Shown here in pieces: positions 21,806 through 33,800 of a DNA stretch of 64,000 bases. The stretch comes from Edolisoma coerulescens (taxonomy: Eukaryota > Chordata > Aves > Passeriformes > Campephagidae). Below the pieces are notes generated by a model. The model had not been told where the DNA came from. It worked only from the letters and a program-made list of their open reading frames with translations, and did no database searches. The first letter of the stretch is position 1; each line of letters opens with the position of its first letter. The position numbers and the translations under genes were made by a program. The DNA lies in contig VWZW01001240.1 of NCBI GenBank assembly GCA_013397115.1, positions 568,722 to 632,721 of the forward strand, in the 5' to 3' direction.

Positions 21806-24430
21806 TATTTCAGAGGAATATGATCCTTAAAACCTGGTTGCTGGGACAAGGTGTTGGAGCCTCTCTGCCATTGAACTAGGACTAGGAATTGCAAAACACC
21901 TCGCCAAGTGTGGGTGAGGAAGTACAGTCCAAGAGTCTTGCCAGAAATTGCACCAGTTGTGTTGACAAATTGGGCAAGGATGAAGCTGAATTTAGGAAAC
22001 CTCTAGCTATAAGTATTTTCTGCTTTGCTATAAGTAACAAAACCATGGAAGTAAATTAGTTAGTCTGCAGGATCCAGCTGTTAAATATCAGCTTTCCCAG
22101 CTTTCCCAGTTCTAGTGGGAAACGCTTTGCCTTGTGGTGCTCGGGATACTGTAATATTGCCTTGCATTTTTGTTCTCTTCTATGTCTGTCGAGTAATTTC
22201 CTCCATCTTTGCAGAAGAAAGTAATCAAGAAGTAATCTTTGCAGTTACTTCTGTCATCTCTGGTGCCTTTTAATATTCCACAGTAACTCTTAGCAGAAGC
22301 ACCAGAGGCTGAGGGAAAATTGGGCTTTCTCCACCAGAGCCTCTTTGTGCAGGGTTTTCTGTTTGCTGATTATTATCTTGAACAAGCAGGATCCTGACAA
22401 ATGAAGGGGGGGAAGGCGCTGCTCCTGTTGAGCTTTTGTACCTTTCCCAGGTTGTTTTCCTCTGCTTGCTGGGTTACAGAGATACAATCACAAAGCTTTA
22501 ATACTCTTGCTTTGGGGTGAGGGATTTCTAGCTCTGCAAGGTGGATTTCACTGAGCTTGATGATGTGGGAAGGCAGAGGCTGCAGGACAGGCTGTGCAGT
22601 GCTACATCTCTTCCCCATTTTGATTAGAGCTCATCATGTGCTGAGTGAGGATAAGGCTGTAAGGAGTGACCAGCCACAGTATGGCAATGCCAAGCAACCA
22701 ATTGCACTTTTGTTAGAGAGCATTTAAAAAACTCCTTTGCAGCGGGTCATTCTGAGTCTGGGTTTTATCCCGGTCCAGGTATCTCACAGGGGTTTGGGTA
22801 CAAGAGTCATGGGAATAGCATCCTGACTCAGCCTCATGGGAGCTGCTGGTTTTGAAGGGCATATACCTGCTGTTTTCCCTTCATGCATGGTCAGGCATTC
22901 CCAGCTACAAACAGGGAGTCTGAGCCTCATCCCTCCCTGCTCTGTGCTTCGCTTTAGTCTCTTGCTGTTTCCTTTTGCTTGCCCTACATTGATACTTCCT
23001 TCACACTTCTGCTGGTCCTCGATCACCAGCAACCAGGGCATTGCAACTGTCTATATTTTAACTTAAAGTGAGTGGCATCTTTTCTCCTGGCAACAGGCTG
23101 CTTTGCTTTATTCCCTTCTCCTTCGATAAAAAGTGACAAGTGCTCCTTCACAGAGCAGCACAATCAAAGGATCCGCTCACAGAGAGCTGACAGTAAGTTG
23201 TGCACTGGCTGCAAACTGTTTCACTGTGGGACCACTGAAATAGAGTTCACATCCTTCCCATCTCTCTCCCTCGTGTGACAGTGCCTTGCACCCTTTCTGA
23301 TGATATCAGAGCTTATCTCATCGTGGCTTATCTGAATAATCAGCTCTGGGTTTTTGAAACCATCTCAGAGGGATTTTTGTGGCTCTGCAAAGCTCCACAA
23401 TGTGGAGGATGCGGCTGAGAGCTGTACAGAGGGCTTTGCTCCCTGTTCTGACACCAGCACCCTGCTAATTGCTGGGTCAATATATAAGGAGCTTTTCTAA
23501 CCATTTCAGGATGCACTGATGTGCGTCTTCAACAGCGGTTCAGGCAATCACAGACACTCTTTGGATGGAGGATCTCATCTTGCTGAGTGCCAGTGCTGCC
23601 TAGCAGCAAGGGAGCCTCTCAGCAATGCTGCAAATCAATAATGTCTCTAGTTTTCCTCCAAATTCCCTGGAGCCTGAGAATTTACCTCTCCCATCTTCAT
23701 CTCCAGCAGCGTTCCTCAGCACTGATCGGCATCTGTTACCCACTGTCTCAGTGCCAAGCTTTTGTCAGTGTGTGTAGGAGGCATCTTGGTTGAAAATGCT
23801 GCTGTTCCTGGTCACAGGCTGCTGAGGGTCTGTGTTACCCGGGGCAGCCCCACTCTCAAAGGGAGTGTTTGTCAGGCTACTTTTGGGCTGCAATGGCAGC
23901 TTTCGCAGAGTAGCAGTGGATTCAGCAGAGACCATTGATGGTGGATATGGCTGTGCCCCTTTGCTCACCACAGTGGAATTGGGAAGGGTGCAGGTGGGGC
24001 ATAAGCTTTACATGAAATGCACGAGTAAATTCCACTTGGGGTAAGGCTGCCTTTTGTAACCTGGCCTTGCAATTAGGAAGGGGAAGGACTGCCACAGCCA
24101 TGTGTGCTTGCACAAACCAATTCCTGGTGTGGAGATATTGGCAGGAGAGTTTGGCACTATTGCTGACTGAGCAATGCAAGGATGGAGAGTTCAGGGATGG
24201 CTTTTTGACTCATGCTTAAATCTGAGTCTGGCTAGTTCCTGCTAAATTGAATTTTAATTTGTTTGGACCAAGTGCATTTTAAGATTAAATTTAGAGTTCA
24301 AAACTAGTCACAAAGTCTCCCACCTTTATATGAGCAGCCATTTCATTTTGGTCTGTGTTCCTAGAGATGACCCAATAGTGTGCACTGGAATCCAGCATTT
24401 CTAGGAAGGCATTGCTCTCAATATTTCTTT
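21806..24430. other. Unique non-coding sequence
   Basis: No gene or repeat family was recognised. A small direct repeat of GCTTTCCCA sits at about 22090-22109. Open frames up to 85 codons on both strands have no recognisable product. Confidence 0.6.
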
Positions 24431-24460
24431 GTTTTGTTTTGTTTTATTTTGTTTTGTTTT
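24431..24460 (+). repeat. (GTTTT)6 microsatellite
   Basis: Six consecutive 5-base units, one of them ATTTT, immediately left of the solo LTR. The T-rich site may have favoured insertion, or it may have expanded afterwards. Confidence 0.9.
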
Positions 24461-24480
24461 CTTATTTGTATCTACAGTAT

Positions 24481-25080
24481 TGGCATAGTTTAATCCCAGC
24501 TGGCAACTAAGAACCACACAACCACTTGTTTGCTCCCTGCCCTGCCAAGTGCGATGGGGAGAACTGGAAAAAAAGGTAAAACGCACGTGTTGAGATAAGA
24601 ATGGTTTAATAATGGAAATAAAGTATAATAGCGATATTAACAATAATAATAACAACATGTTGTTGTTGTTGTTGTTGTTGTCGTTGTTGTTGTTATGAAA
24701 AGAAAATAGAGAGTGGAATACAAACCAGGATGATGTTATTCAAAGTGATCCACAGTACCATTTCTCACCACCCACAGATGGATGCTCAGCCTGTCCCCAG
24801 GCAGCAATCAGCGGCTCCCCCCAGTTAATACACAGCATATGGAATATCCCTTTGGCCAGGTCAGGACAGCTGTCCCAGCCCTGCTCCCTCCCAGCTCCTC
24901 ATGCACCTGCTCAGTGCCAGAGCATGGGACACTGAGAAGTCCTTGATTCAGAGTAAGCACTGCTCAGCAACAGTTAAACATCAGTGTGTTACTGACATTA
25001 TTCTCCTCCTAAATCCAAAACACAGCCCTTTACCAGCTACTGAGGAGAAAATTGACTCTATACCCGCTGAAACCAGAAGT
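24481..25080 (-). mobile_element. Solo LTR of an avian endogenous retrovirus, minus orientation
   Basis: Read on the minus strand, this about 600-bp segment matches an LTR type I know from bird genomes. It opens with a CTGGTTTCAGC-type start near 25077 and then GCTTACTCT / TGCTGAGCAGTGC near 24965. It continues with ATTCCATATGCTG near 24837, and closes with CCAGCTGGGATTAAAC near 24499. No internal viral gene flanks it on either side, so it is a recombined solo LTR. The 5-mer AGTAT lies at both edges (24476-24480 and 25078-25082), a candidate target-site duplication that slightly overlaps the predicted LTR end. Terminal bases have decayed. Class is probably ERVL-like. Confidence 0.8.
24639..24695. 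repeat. AAT/AAC and TTG trinucleotide tracts inside the LTR
   Basis: A short AAT/AAC run (24639-24657) meets a (TTG)n run (24659-24695, one TCG interruption) head to head at ACAACATGTTGT. The two halves are partly complementary and can fold as a hairpin. Related LTRs carry AAT-rich sequence here, so the TTG half may be a lineage-specific inverted expansion. Confidence 0.85.
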
Positions 25081-25083
25081 ATG

Positions 25084-26479
25084 TTTCAGTGAGTTATTAC
25101 CTTCATTGTTAGGTTATTTTTTTTACCCTGCTAATTCAAATGAATGTTGCTTTATCGAGCATAGATGTACATTGGTATGAGCAGTAGGAAGCTCAGAAAA
25201 CTACTTTGCAAGGATTCTCTTTCTGCTGCTGTGCTAATGAAACTGAAACACACTTCCTTGCAGTGATCTGTGCAAGATAGCTGGACTTTTTACATTTTGT
25301 AATTAGTTTCTAGATGATTATCTATTAATATTTCATGCTTGATTCCATGCCAATGTCTGCTTTTGGCCAAGGTCTCTTTTGACCATCTAATTTTGCATAT
25401 TAGTACTAAGCTTCTGAAGAAAACACTGCTTGTGCTGAAATCTGGGAGACTGCACTTGCTGAGCAGACTGGGGTAGCAAATTGGGAACTTCAATAATTAG
25501 TCCTTCGTTCCCAAAAGTCTGCTTATACAGCACATAAATGTGAACTAACCTTTAGGAATCCTCTGCAGCTCTGACACCCAATATCAAACTTACACATTGC
25601 AATAGGACAGAGAATGTATAATTTATGAGCTAGTGAAGTATCTTTAATTAAAGCAGTATTTTCTAAATTTTGACTTAATTTAATTCTAATCTTAAAGAAA
25701 GAAGCAATCTGAGTCCAGCTGAGGTTTTCCTTAAATACCACCCTTGTTATCTGGGAGACTTTGAATCAAGTAAGATAGATGGTTTTAATTTCCATGTTCT
25801 CTAGTGTAACACTTGGGGTCAATGTTTGCATACTTATCATAGGCAGTTTACCACTGACAACCACTGTAATTGTCCAACTTTTCCTTGGTGAAGACCTGAT
25901 TGACTATTATGAACTGTATTTATTTTGTCTCACACTAAAATATAGATGATTGATTATTCCATTATTCTATTGACCAAGGCTGTAACAAGGTGTGACAAAT
26001 ATGTGCCATTACAGTCCATAACCAGCTATGGAGGGTGGTGCAGTCAGGTAGAAGAATTTCAATGCACACGACTCTCTGGAAAGCCTTAGCAAACTTTCAG
26101 GACACTGTATTTAAAAGATGTTACCTGAATTAATGGTCTTCATTTCTGCTAGGTACTTTCTAAGGATGAAAAAAGAAGATAACAGGTCCTGATCTGAAAA
26201 GCTTAGAATATGATTGAGAGTCCACAGGAGTCAAGGGAAATTCTTCCAATGAGTTGCCGGGCTTTGGCAGGGTCCTGAGGGTAATTCTTCTGTTTACTTC
26301 ACTGAGAGTTGATTCAGCCCTGAAAAAAATCTCCATTTATTAACTGCATTAAAATGTGCAGAGAAAGAAGTGTCTTCTGTCACTGATGTAGCACATTAAT
26401 GTGAATTATATGCACATATCAAGGGGACTTACAGTTGGAAAGAGAAAAATCCTGTATTTTAAATCTCTTTATCTGCAAC
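25084..26479. other. AT-rich unique sequence
   Basis: Nothing recognisable as a gene or repeat. It is AT-rich with many stop codons in all frames and scattered TAAT cores; it may include regulatory DNA but no single site stands out. Confidence 0.55.
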
Positions 26480-26930
26480 TTGGTATTTGAAATGCGTAAT
26501 TTAATTATCTTTGAACCTCTTTGTTCCTTCTTAAAATAAATCATATTTAATTTTCTTTTTAAATATCATGCATTGATGGACACAGCACTGGGGATTGTGG
26601 CAACAAAATGGTGTTGAACCAGCCACTGGAAATTAGTAGTAATAAACAATGCATTTGCTACCAGTCTGTCATATTAATTAGTCTTCCAGATGTGTCAGTG
26701 CTTTTCATTTGTATTTAACATTGCCTGAGCTTACTGCCAATTAAATACAATGTTGTTATCAACTCAACTCACATGTGATTACATTAGATTAATGTGGTTC
26801 TTTTCTTTGATCCACTATAATTAAAAATCAGAGATGTGATTTTAAGCAAGTGTAAAAATGTAATCAGTTTGTATAGCAGCTGTCTATTTCTTCTAATATA
26901 CTTTAATAACATTCACCTCTAATTAACAGC
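26480..26930. promoter_or_regulatory. Homeodomain-core-rich candidate enhancer block
   Basis: About 450 bp with dense TAAT/ATTA cores: ATTAATTAGTC near 26674, CCAATTAAATAC near 26739, TTAGATTAATGTGG near 26784, CTATAATTAAAAATC near 26815 and CTCTAATTAACAGCTGT near 26918, where a homeodomain core abuts a perfect CAGCTG E-box. No long open frame is present. This texture is typical of deeply conserved vertebrate non-coding elements. The statement rests on motif density only. Confidence 0.35.
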
Positions 26931-29107
26931 TGTGGAAGCCCTGGGCCCTGTTTAGCAGCTCAGAGGAGATGGTAGCATTTTGGAAGTGCTGGAAGAAGCC
27001 CCACATGTGTCCCTGTCCTTGCCCTCTGTCCAGATGTTTTGGATGATGTTTTGGAGCGGGACCTGTGACCCTTCAGCCCCCAAATCCTGCAGGAGAACTC
27101 ATCAGATGCAAAATGAAATAAAATACTGCCTTAAAACTCCATTCTGTTTCTCTTGAAGCCTGATGGCTGCTCCATGCCTAAATCCTGGGGAGGCTCTAAT
27201 GGCTAGGAGCACCACAGAGGGATGTGCTGTGCGTCCTCCTTGTCCTGTCCCCCAGCAGTCACAGAGCCCAGGGGCATATAGAGACACGGGCTCGTTCAGA
27301 ATGGGCCCCTGTGACTGTTGGGAGGATGTGAACACCTGTGTGATAGCCCCAGAATAACCAGTCTACCCAGTCGTGACTTTTGAGGCTCCGGTGTTTCACT
27401 GAGCTCGATTTTGGGACCTGCCACCCAGCAGGGATAAGGAACAGACAAAACGCCACTGCTCAAAGCAGAAGGACACTGTTTCCCATCACTTCCCACTTCT
27501 CTGCTGCTGGCAGACAGGGCTCACCCAGCGGAAAGGCTGGAGGAGGCTGCTCTTCTGCTGGAGCAGATAGAAGTAATTAGTCAAATCACTGCAGTGCAGA
27601 GAGGGAAGCTGGCCCTTCTCCTCTGCGCCACAAATGACTCATTGCATAACAACTTCAGTAAAGGGATATTTTTTTTCCCTCTTCTGCTTTGAGCAGGGAA
27701 ACAGAGAGATGAGTTTTTCAAAAGGCCACCAAGGCTTTTTTTTGAGAGCTTTGCCTTCCGGGTCTCTTAGGACCACTGAGAAAGTCACGACCTGAATAAA
27801 TGTCATCAGCAGTTGCTCTGGGAGGGACAGAGACCAAGAGCATTGCTGCCTCTTGAAGGAGCATAGCCATGACCTGGTGAACAGCTGGCAGATAGCTGGT
27901 GACTTGTTATTCACCAGCCTGATAGACCCAGTTGTACCACATACGCCCCAGTAGTGCTGGATCCTGTGGGAATAAGGCAGCCACCCCCTTGTCCATACCA
28001 GCCACGTGAGGTGTGCACATCAATGGCAGGCAGCCTCTGCAAGAGCACTGCTGGTTGGAAGAACATTTTCCCAGCAAGCAGAAACAAAGAGAGACTTGCT
28101 CTCTTACTTTTTGCATTGCCTCCCAGGCAGTGAGGAGCAGTCAGCACTGTGTCTGCTGAAACTTGCCCAGTTCAGCTGAGTCTTGCCCACTGTTGTGCTC
28201 CATCAGCTGCCATTGAAAGGGCAGAGTGCTGCAAGAGGCAGAGTTTGCCTGTCACACCATTCTCAAAGTGCCCCCCATGACCTTCCTCACCCATTCCCAA
28301 AGCAGAGGAGTGGTAACTAAGCAAAGAATTAAGGCTGAATGAGTGGCAGGTAGTGAAACATGAGCCACTCCTTGCTGGCCCCTCGGTAAGTAACACACAG
28401 TGTTCTGCTGAGGCAGTGCTCTTTGTGCACATAATAAGTAGCGTTCCAGTGAGATGAAACCTCAGGTTCCTGATTCAGCTGATATTTCTGGCAAATTGTT
28501 GAACTATTGCAGTTTATTCAGGATTTTTCTTGTCCTGGTAGAGTGGGTCTAACAGTGACAGATTTGTCATTCTGTTTCTAACAAATATGCAGCTTTTGTG
28601 ACTCTGAAACTTGTGCCTTGAAGCATCCCAGATAATAATTGCTTCTGTGCTCCACAGTAACACTCTGTGTTTAAGGCAAGGAAAATAATTAATTTAATAT
28701 TAATTAATAGGATTTAATATAGCCAGTGCTAGCTTGTGTCATAGAATAACTCATAAGGACAATTTTAATTTCACCTGACGTGTATATTGATGGTTTCTTT
28801 CCTGGGCTGCAACCAGAGGACGGTGTGGCTGCACCCTGGGCAGTGAGAAGGGCAGCCCTGCTAGCAAGAAGTGTCTGTAGGGAAGGGGTTCAGGAGAGCC
28901 ACTTGTCACCTGGAAAAATTTTAAAGGAGAAAGCAGGACAATGGCCCTTCCTTTGGATCACCTTGGGAAGGAACAACTACAGAAACAGTCTCCTTGCCTG
29001 GGTGTGATGCAGTGGGTTTGATGGATTAAATGCTGCTCTTTTAGAGTTTTCCCTGCTTTATTATAGCATGAGCAAAAGGGCATTTCTTATGTCACTTCAA
29101 AGAGGAG
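26931..29107. other. Unique non-coding sequence
   Basis: No gene or repeat was recognised. A SOX-OCT-like near match (ATTGCATAACAA) lies at 27641-27652. An AT-rich TTAATATTAATTAA cluster lies at about 28685-28710. Short open frames on both strands have no recognisable product. Confidence 0.6.
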
Positions 29108-29109
29108 AT

Positions 29110-29780
29110 GTGTCAAATCATAAAGCACCAGGCTGGAAGTGACCTCAAGGATCACCTGGTCCAACATTTCTTGGCAAAAGCACTGTCAGACAAGATGGTC
29201 CATCACCCTGTCCTGCTGAATCTTAAAGGTGTCCAATGTCAGGGAATCCACCACTTCCCTGGGGAGGTTATTCCAATGGCTGATTGTTCCCACTGTAAAA
29301 AATTTTCTTCTTGTGTGTAGTCGGAATCTTCCCAGAAGTAATTTGTACCCATTATCCCTCCCTTTTCCATTCGACTCCTGTGAAAAGAGAGTCTCCGTCT
29401 TCTTTGTAGTCACCCCCTAAATAGTGGAGCATGGCTATACAGGCCTTCCCTAAGGCTTCTTTTCTCAAGGCTGAACAAACCCAGTTCTCTCAGCCTTTCT
29501 TCACATGGCAGCCCTTCCCAGTCCTCGGCTCATCTTTGCAGCCTTTCCCTGGACCCTCTCTGCCTGTTCACATCCTTTTTGTGTTGCAGGCCCAGAACTG
29601 AGCAAGTATCCCAGGTGTGGGCCAACTAGTGCTGAGTAGAGTGGGATAATGCCTCCTTTTTCTCTGCTGGTGATGCCCTTGTTGATGCCACCCAGCACCC
29701 TGTAGTGTCCCTTTGCTGCAGCCGTGCACTGTTCAGTCATACTGAGCTTGTAAAGCAGCGACAAACCAAATGCTGCCTTG
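29110..29780 (-). mobile_element. CR1 LINE, 5'-truncated copy with 3' end (minus)
   Basis: The longest CR1 copy in the window. On the minus strand, about 29764 to 29501 encodes part of the C-terminal reverse-transcriptase region, including the recognisable PLYSALVGPHLGY segment. About 29413 to 29186 encodes the extreme C-terminus, including SHWNNLPREVVDS. The two parts are interrupted by frameshift or stop changes, so the protein is dead. The 3' tail near 29110-29160 has the family's GGTCCAAC/CAGGCTGGAAG pattern on the plus strand. The usual octamer tail repeat is reduced to AATCATAA. The 5' end is truncated, as is usual for CR1. Confidence 0.92.
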
Positions 29781-31434
29781 TGCTTTGCGACCTATTAAAC
29801 CCAGCAATTGGCTCTGATCAAACCCCTTCTCTGAGAGTTGCTAAAAGGCTTTTATTAGCAGCAAGATGCAGCCTGCGGGGACCTGTCACACTGATGTTTC
29901 CCTGACAGGGGTCAGAGATCAGACAAACTTCAGTGGTGTACGTCCAAGTTGTCTTTCAATATTCTTTGGCCTCACATTTCATGTCATATTAAGGTTTTTC
30001 CAAAATACTCGTGTTTAAGATGAAACTCAGGCTGGAGCTTGTACCAGCCCAGAGGTGTGTACTGGCAGTTGCACACTTTTTTGGGGTGTTTGCCCTGAAG
30101 TCAAGGCAGTGCATGGCTCATCCTTGGCTGCCATGGGCTGGAACTCCAGTGCAGCTCAGCCTGCATGAGTGAGGATGCTGCAGACAGCCGAGGTCTTGGG
30201 AATTGCTAATGAAACCAACTGCTCCACCAGCAAAGTATCCTGGGTCCCCCACTGGCTGTGTAATTAAAATGGGGACTGTATGGGTGTGAAGTTAATGCTG
30301 TATACATAATATATCTGTCCCAAGGTAAGCCTTCACATCTGTTGTCTGTAAAAATGTAAGTGCAGGATATAATTAAGCGAGTGAGAAATAGTTTGAGTGG
30401 AAAGCAGCGCTGTCCGCCAGCAGCTCAACCCATGCCTTGCTGCAGAGAGCAGTGAGTCTAACCAGCCAGAGTTAGAGCTGGCATAAAAACAGGCTGGAAG
30501 TGCTCCTGGTTAAAAACATTCATGGCTTAGTTTTTAAATTTTTCCCCTTTATTTTGTTGTTGAGGACAAGGAGAAACTTCAGCCTGTAAATGCCACTGGT
30601 TCTCCATTTCACACTGATGTTCCCAGGGACAGCAGAACTGCCCATAAAGTGTCTGTCACCTAATAAAAATTGGAAAAAAAAAATCTTCCAGGTTTCTGCA
30701 CACCCCTGTCACTTGTAAAAAAATTGTTACTTAACCCTTGCTTGCCCACCTCCTTCTGCTGCTGGAGCTGAAGATGGTGACAAACTTTCCCCAGCACGCT
30801 GCTCTTCTGGGTGAGGGAGAGCTGCTGCCGTTCAGGGAGAGCTGCTAATGAGAGGGAAAAGAGGGGGAAATACCTGTCCTGGCAATTTAGGACTGGAAGT
30901 GTCTGGAAGTGCATTTGTGGAGTCAGAAAGGCTCACCCAAAAGATTTGCAGCCGTAGAGAAAAACTGAACTACCCATCCAGGCTTTTCTTCCCACCTCAC
31001 CTACTTTTTTTTTTTTTTTTGCTGAATGTCAGTTTTCTTGTCAGCCTGTGGCTGGGGTTTTCATGTTATTCCCTCACTTCTTTCAGTAGGATCCCTTTGC
31101 CAGAGAAGGAGAGAAATGTCATGGCATGACAACTCTGTCCCAGCTGTGGGGGTCTCTGGCAGCAGCCAGCACACAGCATCTGGACAGACAGACAGCACAG
31201 CTCCTGATGGGGGGCAGCAGGAACAGAAAGGTGTAAGGGCACCTGTCATGCCCAAAAGCAGCAGCTGGTGGATTTAAAAGTAAAATGTGCAAATTTGGTA
31301 TCTGCACTTGGGTGGTTTCTCCTGGCACAAAGTGGGGTGCCAGATGCATCCTGGCCTCTTTTTCTCCCCCTCCATCACACCCCAGCACTGACTCCTCAAC
31401 ACTTTGAGATGCATGATAGTATTTAGATAATTTA
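29781..31434. other. Unique non-coding sequence
   Basis: No gene or repeat was recognised. It includes a T-tract at about 31005-31020 and AT-rich stretches near 30300-30370. Short open frames have no domain. Confidence 0.6.
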
Positions 31435-31830
31435 AGGCTTTATAGTATATGTATATATAATCATATTTATTGCTTATAATAATTTTATGTAGTATATTTA
31501 TATATGCATATAAATATATATCTCTACATATAGCCCTCTAAAAGACCTTTATATACTTATGTTTATATATTTAATACATATGTAAATATAATATATGTGT
31601 ATACATATATTTAGAAAGGTGTTACACACACATAAGTATGTGTGTATATATAAAGACCTTTTAAATGGTCTTTTTATGTATATATACAACCAGCATATAT
31701 ATATATATATGCACATAAATATACGTATATGCACACATTTTAAACATTAAAAAACACTGGGGTTTAGATATGTAAAGATCTTCATATATAAATACCTGAA
31801 AACTTTCTATACCTATATGTCATCTATATC
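31435..31830. repeat. AT/TA-rich island with internal inverted repeats
   Basis: About 400 bp dominated by TATA, ATATAC and TATATG words, including an (AT)n run near 31698-31710. Two inverted repeats are clear: ACACACATA-AG-TATGTGTGT at 31626-31645 and AAAGACC/GGTCTTT at 31652-31673. The word AAAGACCTTT also recurs near 31550. It is a degenerated microsatellite field prone to DNA unwinding; open frames inside are low-complexity artefacts. Confidence 0.8.
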
Positions 31831-33535
31831 TAGTGAATATAAGCTTTTTGCAGAGGGCTGTGGCTCTGGTGCTTGGCTCAGCTGTGCTCAGCAGTGCCCT
31901 CCTCATCTGCCCAGAAGGTCTGGGGGAAGTCCCCATCTCTAGGGCTGCTGCTGCTGTTGCTGCTGCTGCCCCTCCTGTCCAGGGAACTGTGACTAAGTGC
32001 CCAAAACAGCTCTGGCTGAGCTTGTGCCTGAGCATTTGTGTTTGTTTCTCTGTCCCTTGATGCCACGCTATAAACAATGAGATTTCAATTCCTCCTCTGC
32101 CACCTCTCTGAGCATTTCCTGGCATCTGTCTGTGTTTAGACCTGATAAACATGGAGTGTGCTGCAGTCTGTCTGATGGGAGATGCACAGGTGTGCACACA
32201 CCCGGGGCTTGCTGTCTCGCCCCTGTTAATTTTCCCTCTTGTTTTACTGACAGTCGGTGCCTCAGCCTAGTCCAAAAGTGACTCTGGAGAGTGGCTGAGG
32301 ACAGGGCAGAGCCAGAGCCCTGCTGCAGGGCCAGCAGCAATGGCTGGGTCTTTGGAGAGGAGACCCAGGGGTGGAAAGGGATGCTTTGCTTCTCAGCTGC
32401 TGGACTTGACTAGAAGCCTTCTGTTTAGTGTCTATAGCACAGATAGTGATAGTTGGTTTATCATCTGCAGCCTGGTTTACATCAGGAGAGGCTTGGGATT
32501 CAGCGTTCTCTTCCCTTCTGGTTACGGGACTCAGTGGGGCTTGCAAGTGCTGCTGGAGAAGACTGAGGATGGGGCACTACCTGGGCCAGACTCAAGGCAG
32601 TGCAACATTCTTGCCTACATGCAGCCAGCCGAAGCTGTTATGTTGATTTTGTGCTCCCTGGAAAGACTTTTTTCTGGCCATTTTTTTGTGTATCTCTGGC
32701 TCGAAATTTATAAAGCGCTTGACCACCCAAGGAGCTTTGTAATTCCACCATCTGCATTGTCACACAGCAAGCAGGTCCCTACCTGCTTCAGATCAGTTTA
32801 AAGGGAAAAAACTTCTAGGAAGGAACTGGAAGCAGAATTGGATGAAAAAATGTCTTCTTAAAATTATCAGAATCTAAGTGGCATAATGAAGGAAGCTTTG
32901 GCAATAAAGCAAGCTATGTGAATAGGTCAGGAAGGGAAGGATGAAGGGACACTTGCTTAGATTTAGACCTTGGAAAGACTATTCAAATGCACAACTTCTA
33001 CAAACACAGGGCATGAAAAAGACCAAGGAGAGCAGACTGGAGGGCTGCTGGCTCAAAGCACATGGCAGGAGTATATGGACATGTTATGTGCCCTCTTCCT
33101 CAAAGGGGGAAAAATACCTAGCTTTTGGATGAGAAGGAGGGTTTGGAACATGAGCTAAAGGCAGCGTGGGAAAGGGACTGACTGCAAAATTGGAGGTTAA
33201 GAAACATGTGTAGAAAAGGAATCCCAAACACATGAGCCCTTGTTGAGCTAGGTTTTATAGCTTCTGATCAACCAGCAGGAACTTGCAACAGGACATATTT
33301 GGCATATTGACATACTTTGCTGGGTTTGTTGGGTACCTATGGGGCAGGCTTGGGTTCCCAACAGCAGGGGGTGGGCAGTCCTTCTCCTGCAGTTTTGAAG
33401 GTGGGTGCTTGACCATCTCATCAGCTCAGGGGTGGGACTGCGTACAAGGAGTGTGTCTGATGTTGTGCAGGTATTTAAGAAGGGCTTGCTGAGTGATCAG
33501 GGTCCAGTACTCAAGAGCTTGGTCACATTTTTCTG
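31831..33535. other. Unique non-coding sequence, possibly with decayed CR1
   Basis: No gene was recognised. A 153-codon plus-strand frame (32340-32801) has no recognisable domain. The purine-rich stretch at 32820-33260 has the texture of the coding strand of an old LINE. It could be an upstream part of the ancient CR1 at 33540, but I cannot align it with confidence. Confidence 0.5.
31945..31968 (+). repeat. (CTG)8 triplet tract with one TTG
   Basis: Eight in-phase triplets, the fifth being TTG. Short and interrupted, so probably stable. Confidence 0.9.
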
Positions 33536-33539
33536 AGAG

Positions 33540-33800
33540 AAAGACCATTTACAGGGACATGAAGGCAAATGGGATAAAATGCAACATGATTTATCAAGCA
33601 AGATTAACCCGAAATCCCTAACTGATCTTGCAGATAAAGGAAATCCAACAGTTTTCCTCCTCCAGGACTTCAGTGAATCCCCTGCCTTTGTGCTCTGAAT
33701 ATCTAACAGCGTAAGTCATGCTGAAGAAGATGGGGATTAATTAAGTAACTCAGAAATAGGTGAGGAATTGGCTAATAGGGCCCAGTAATGGTAAGAGATC
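33540..33800 (+). mobile_element. Ancient CR1 LINE fragment (RT domain, plus)
   Basis: The plus strand aligns by eye with the reverse-transcriptase coding part of old CR1 elements of the turtle/archosaur type. Guide words are GGGATAAAATGCAACATG near 33571, CAGATAAAGGAAATCCAACAG near 33631 (21 bases seen, core AGATAAAGGAAAT), GACTTCAGTGAATCCCCTGC near 33666, AAGATGGGGATTAATTAA near 33727 and AGGAATTGGCTAATAGGG near 33763. These correspond, in order, to consecutive RT segments. Indels destroy the frame. The copy is much older than those at 29110 and 52553. Its neighbours at 32820-33535 may be further decayed parts. Confidence 0.65.

Noticed and set aside
32340..32801. 153-codon plus-strand frame
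   Set aside because: Begins in low-information sequence, has no domain and no flanking gene structure.
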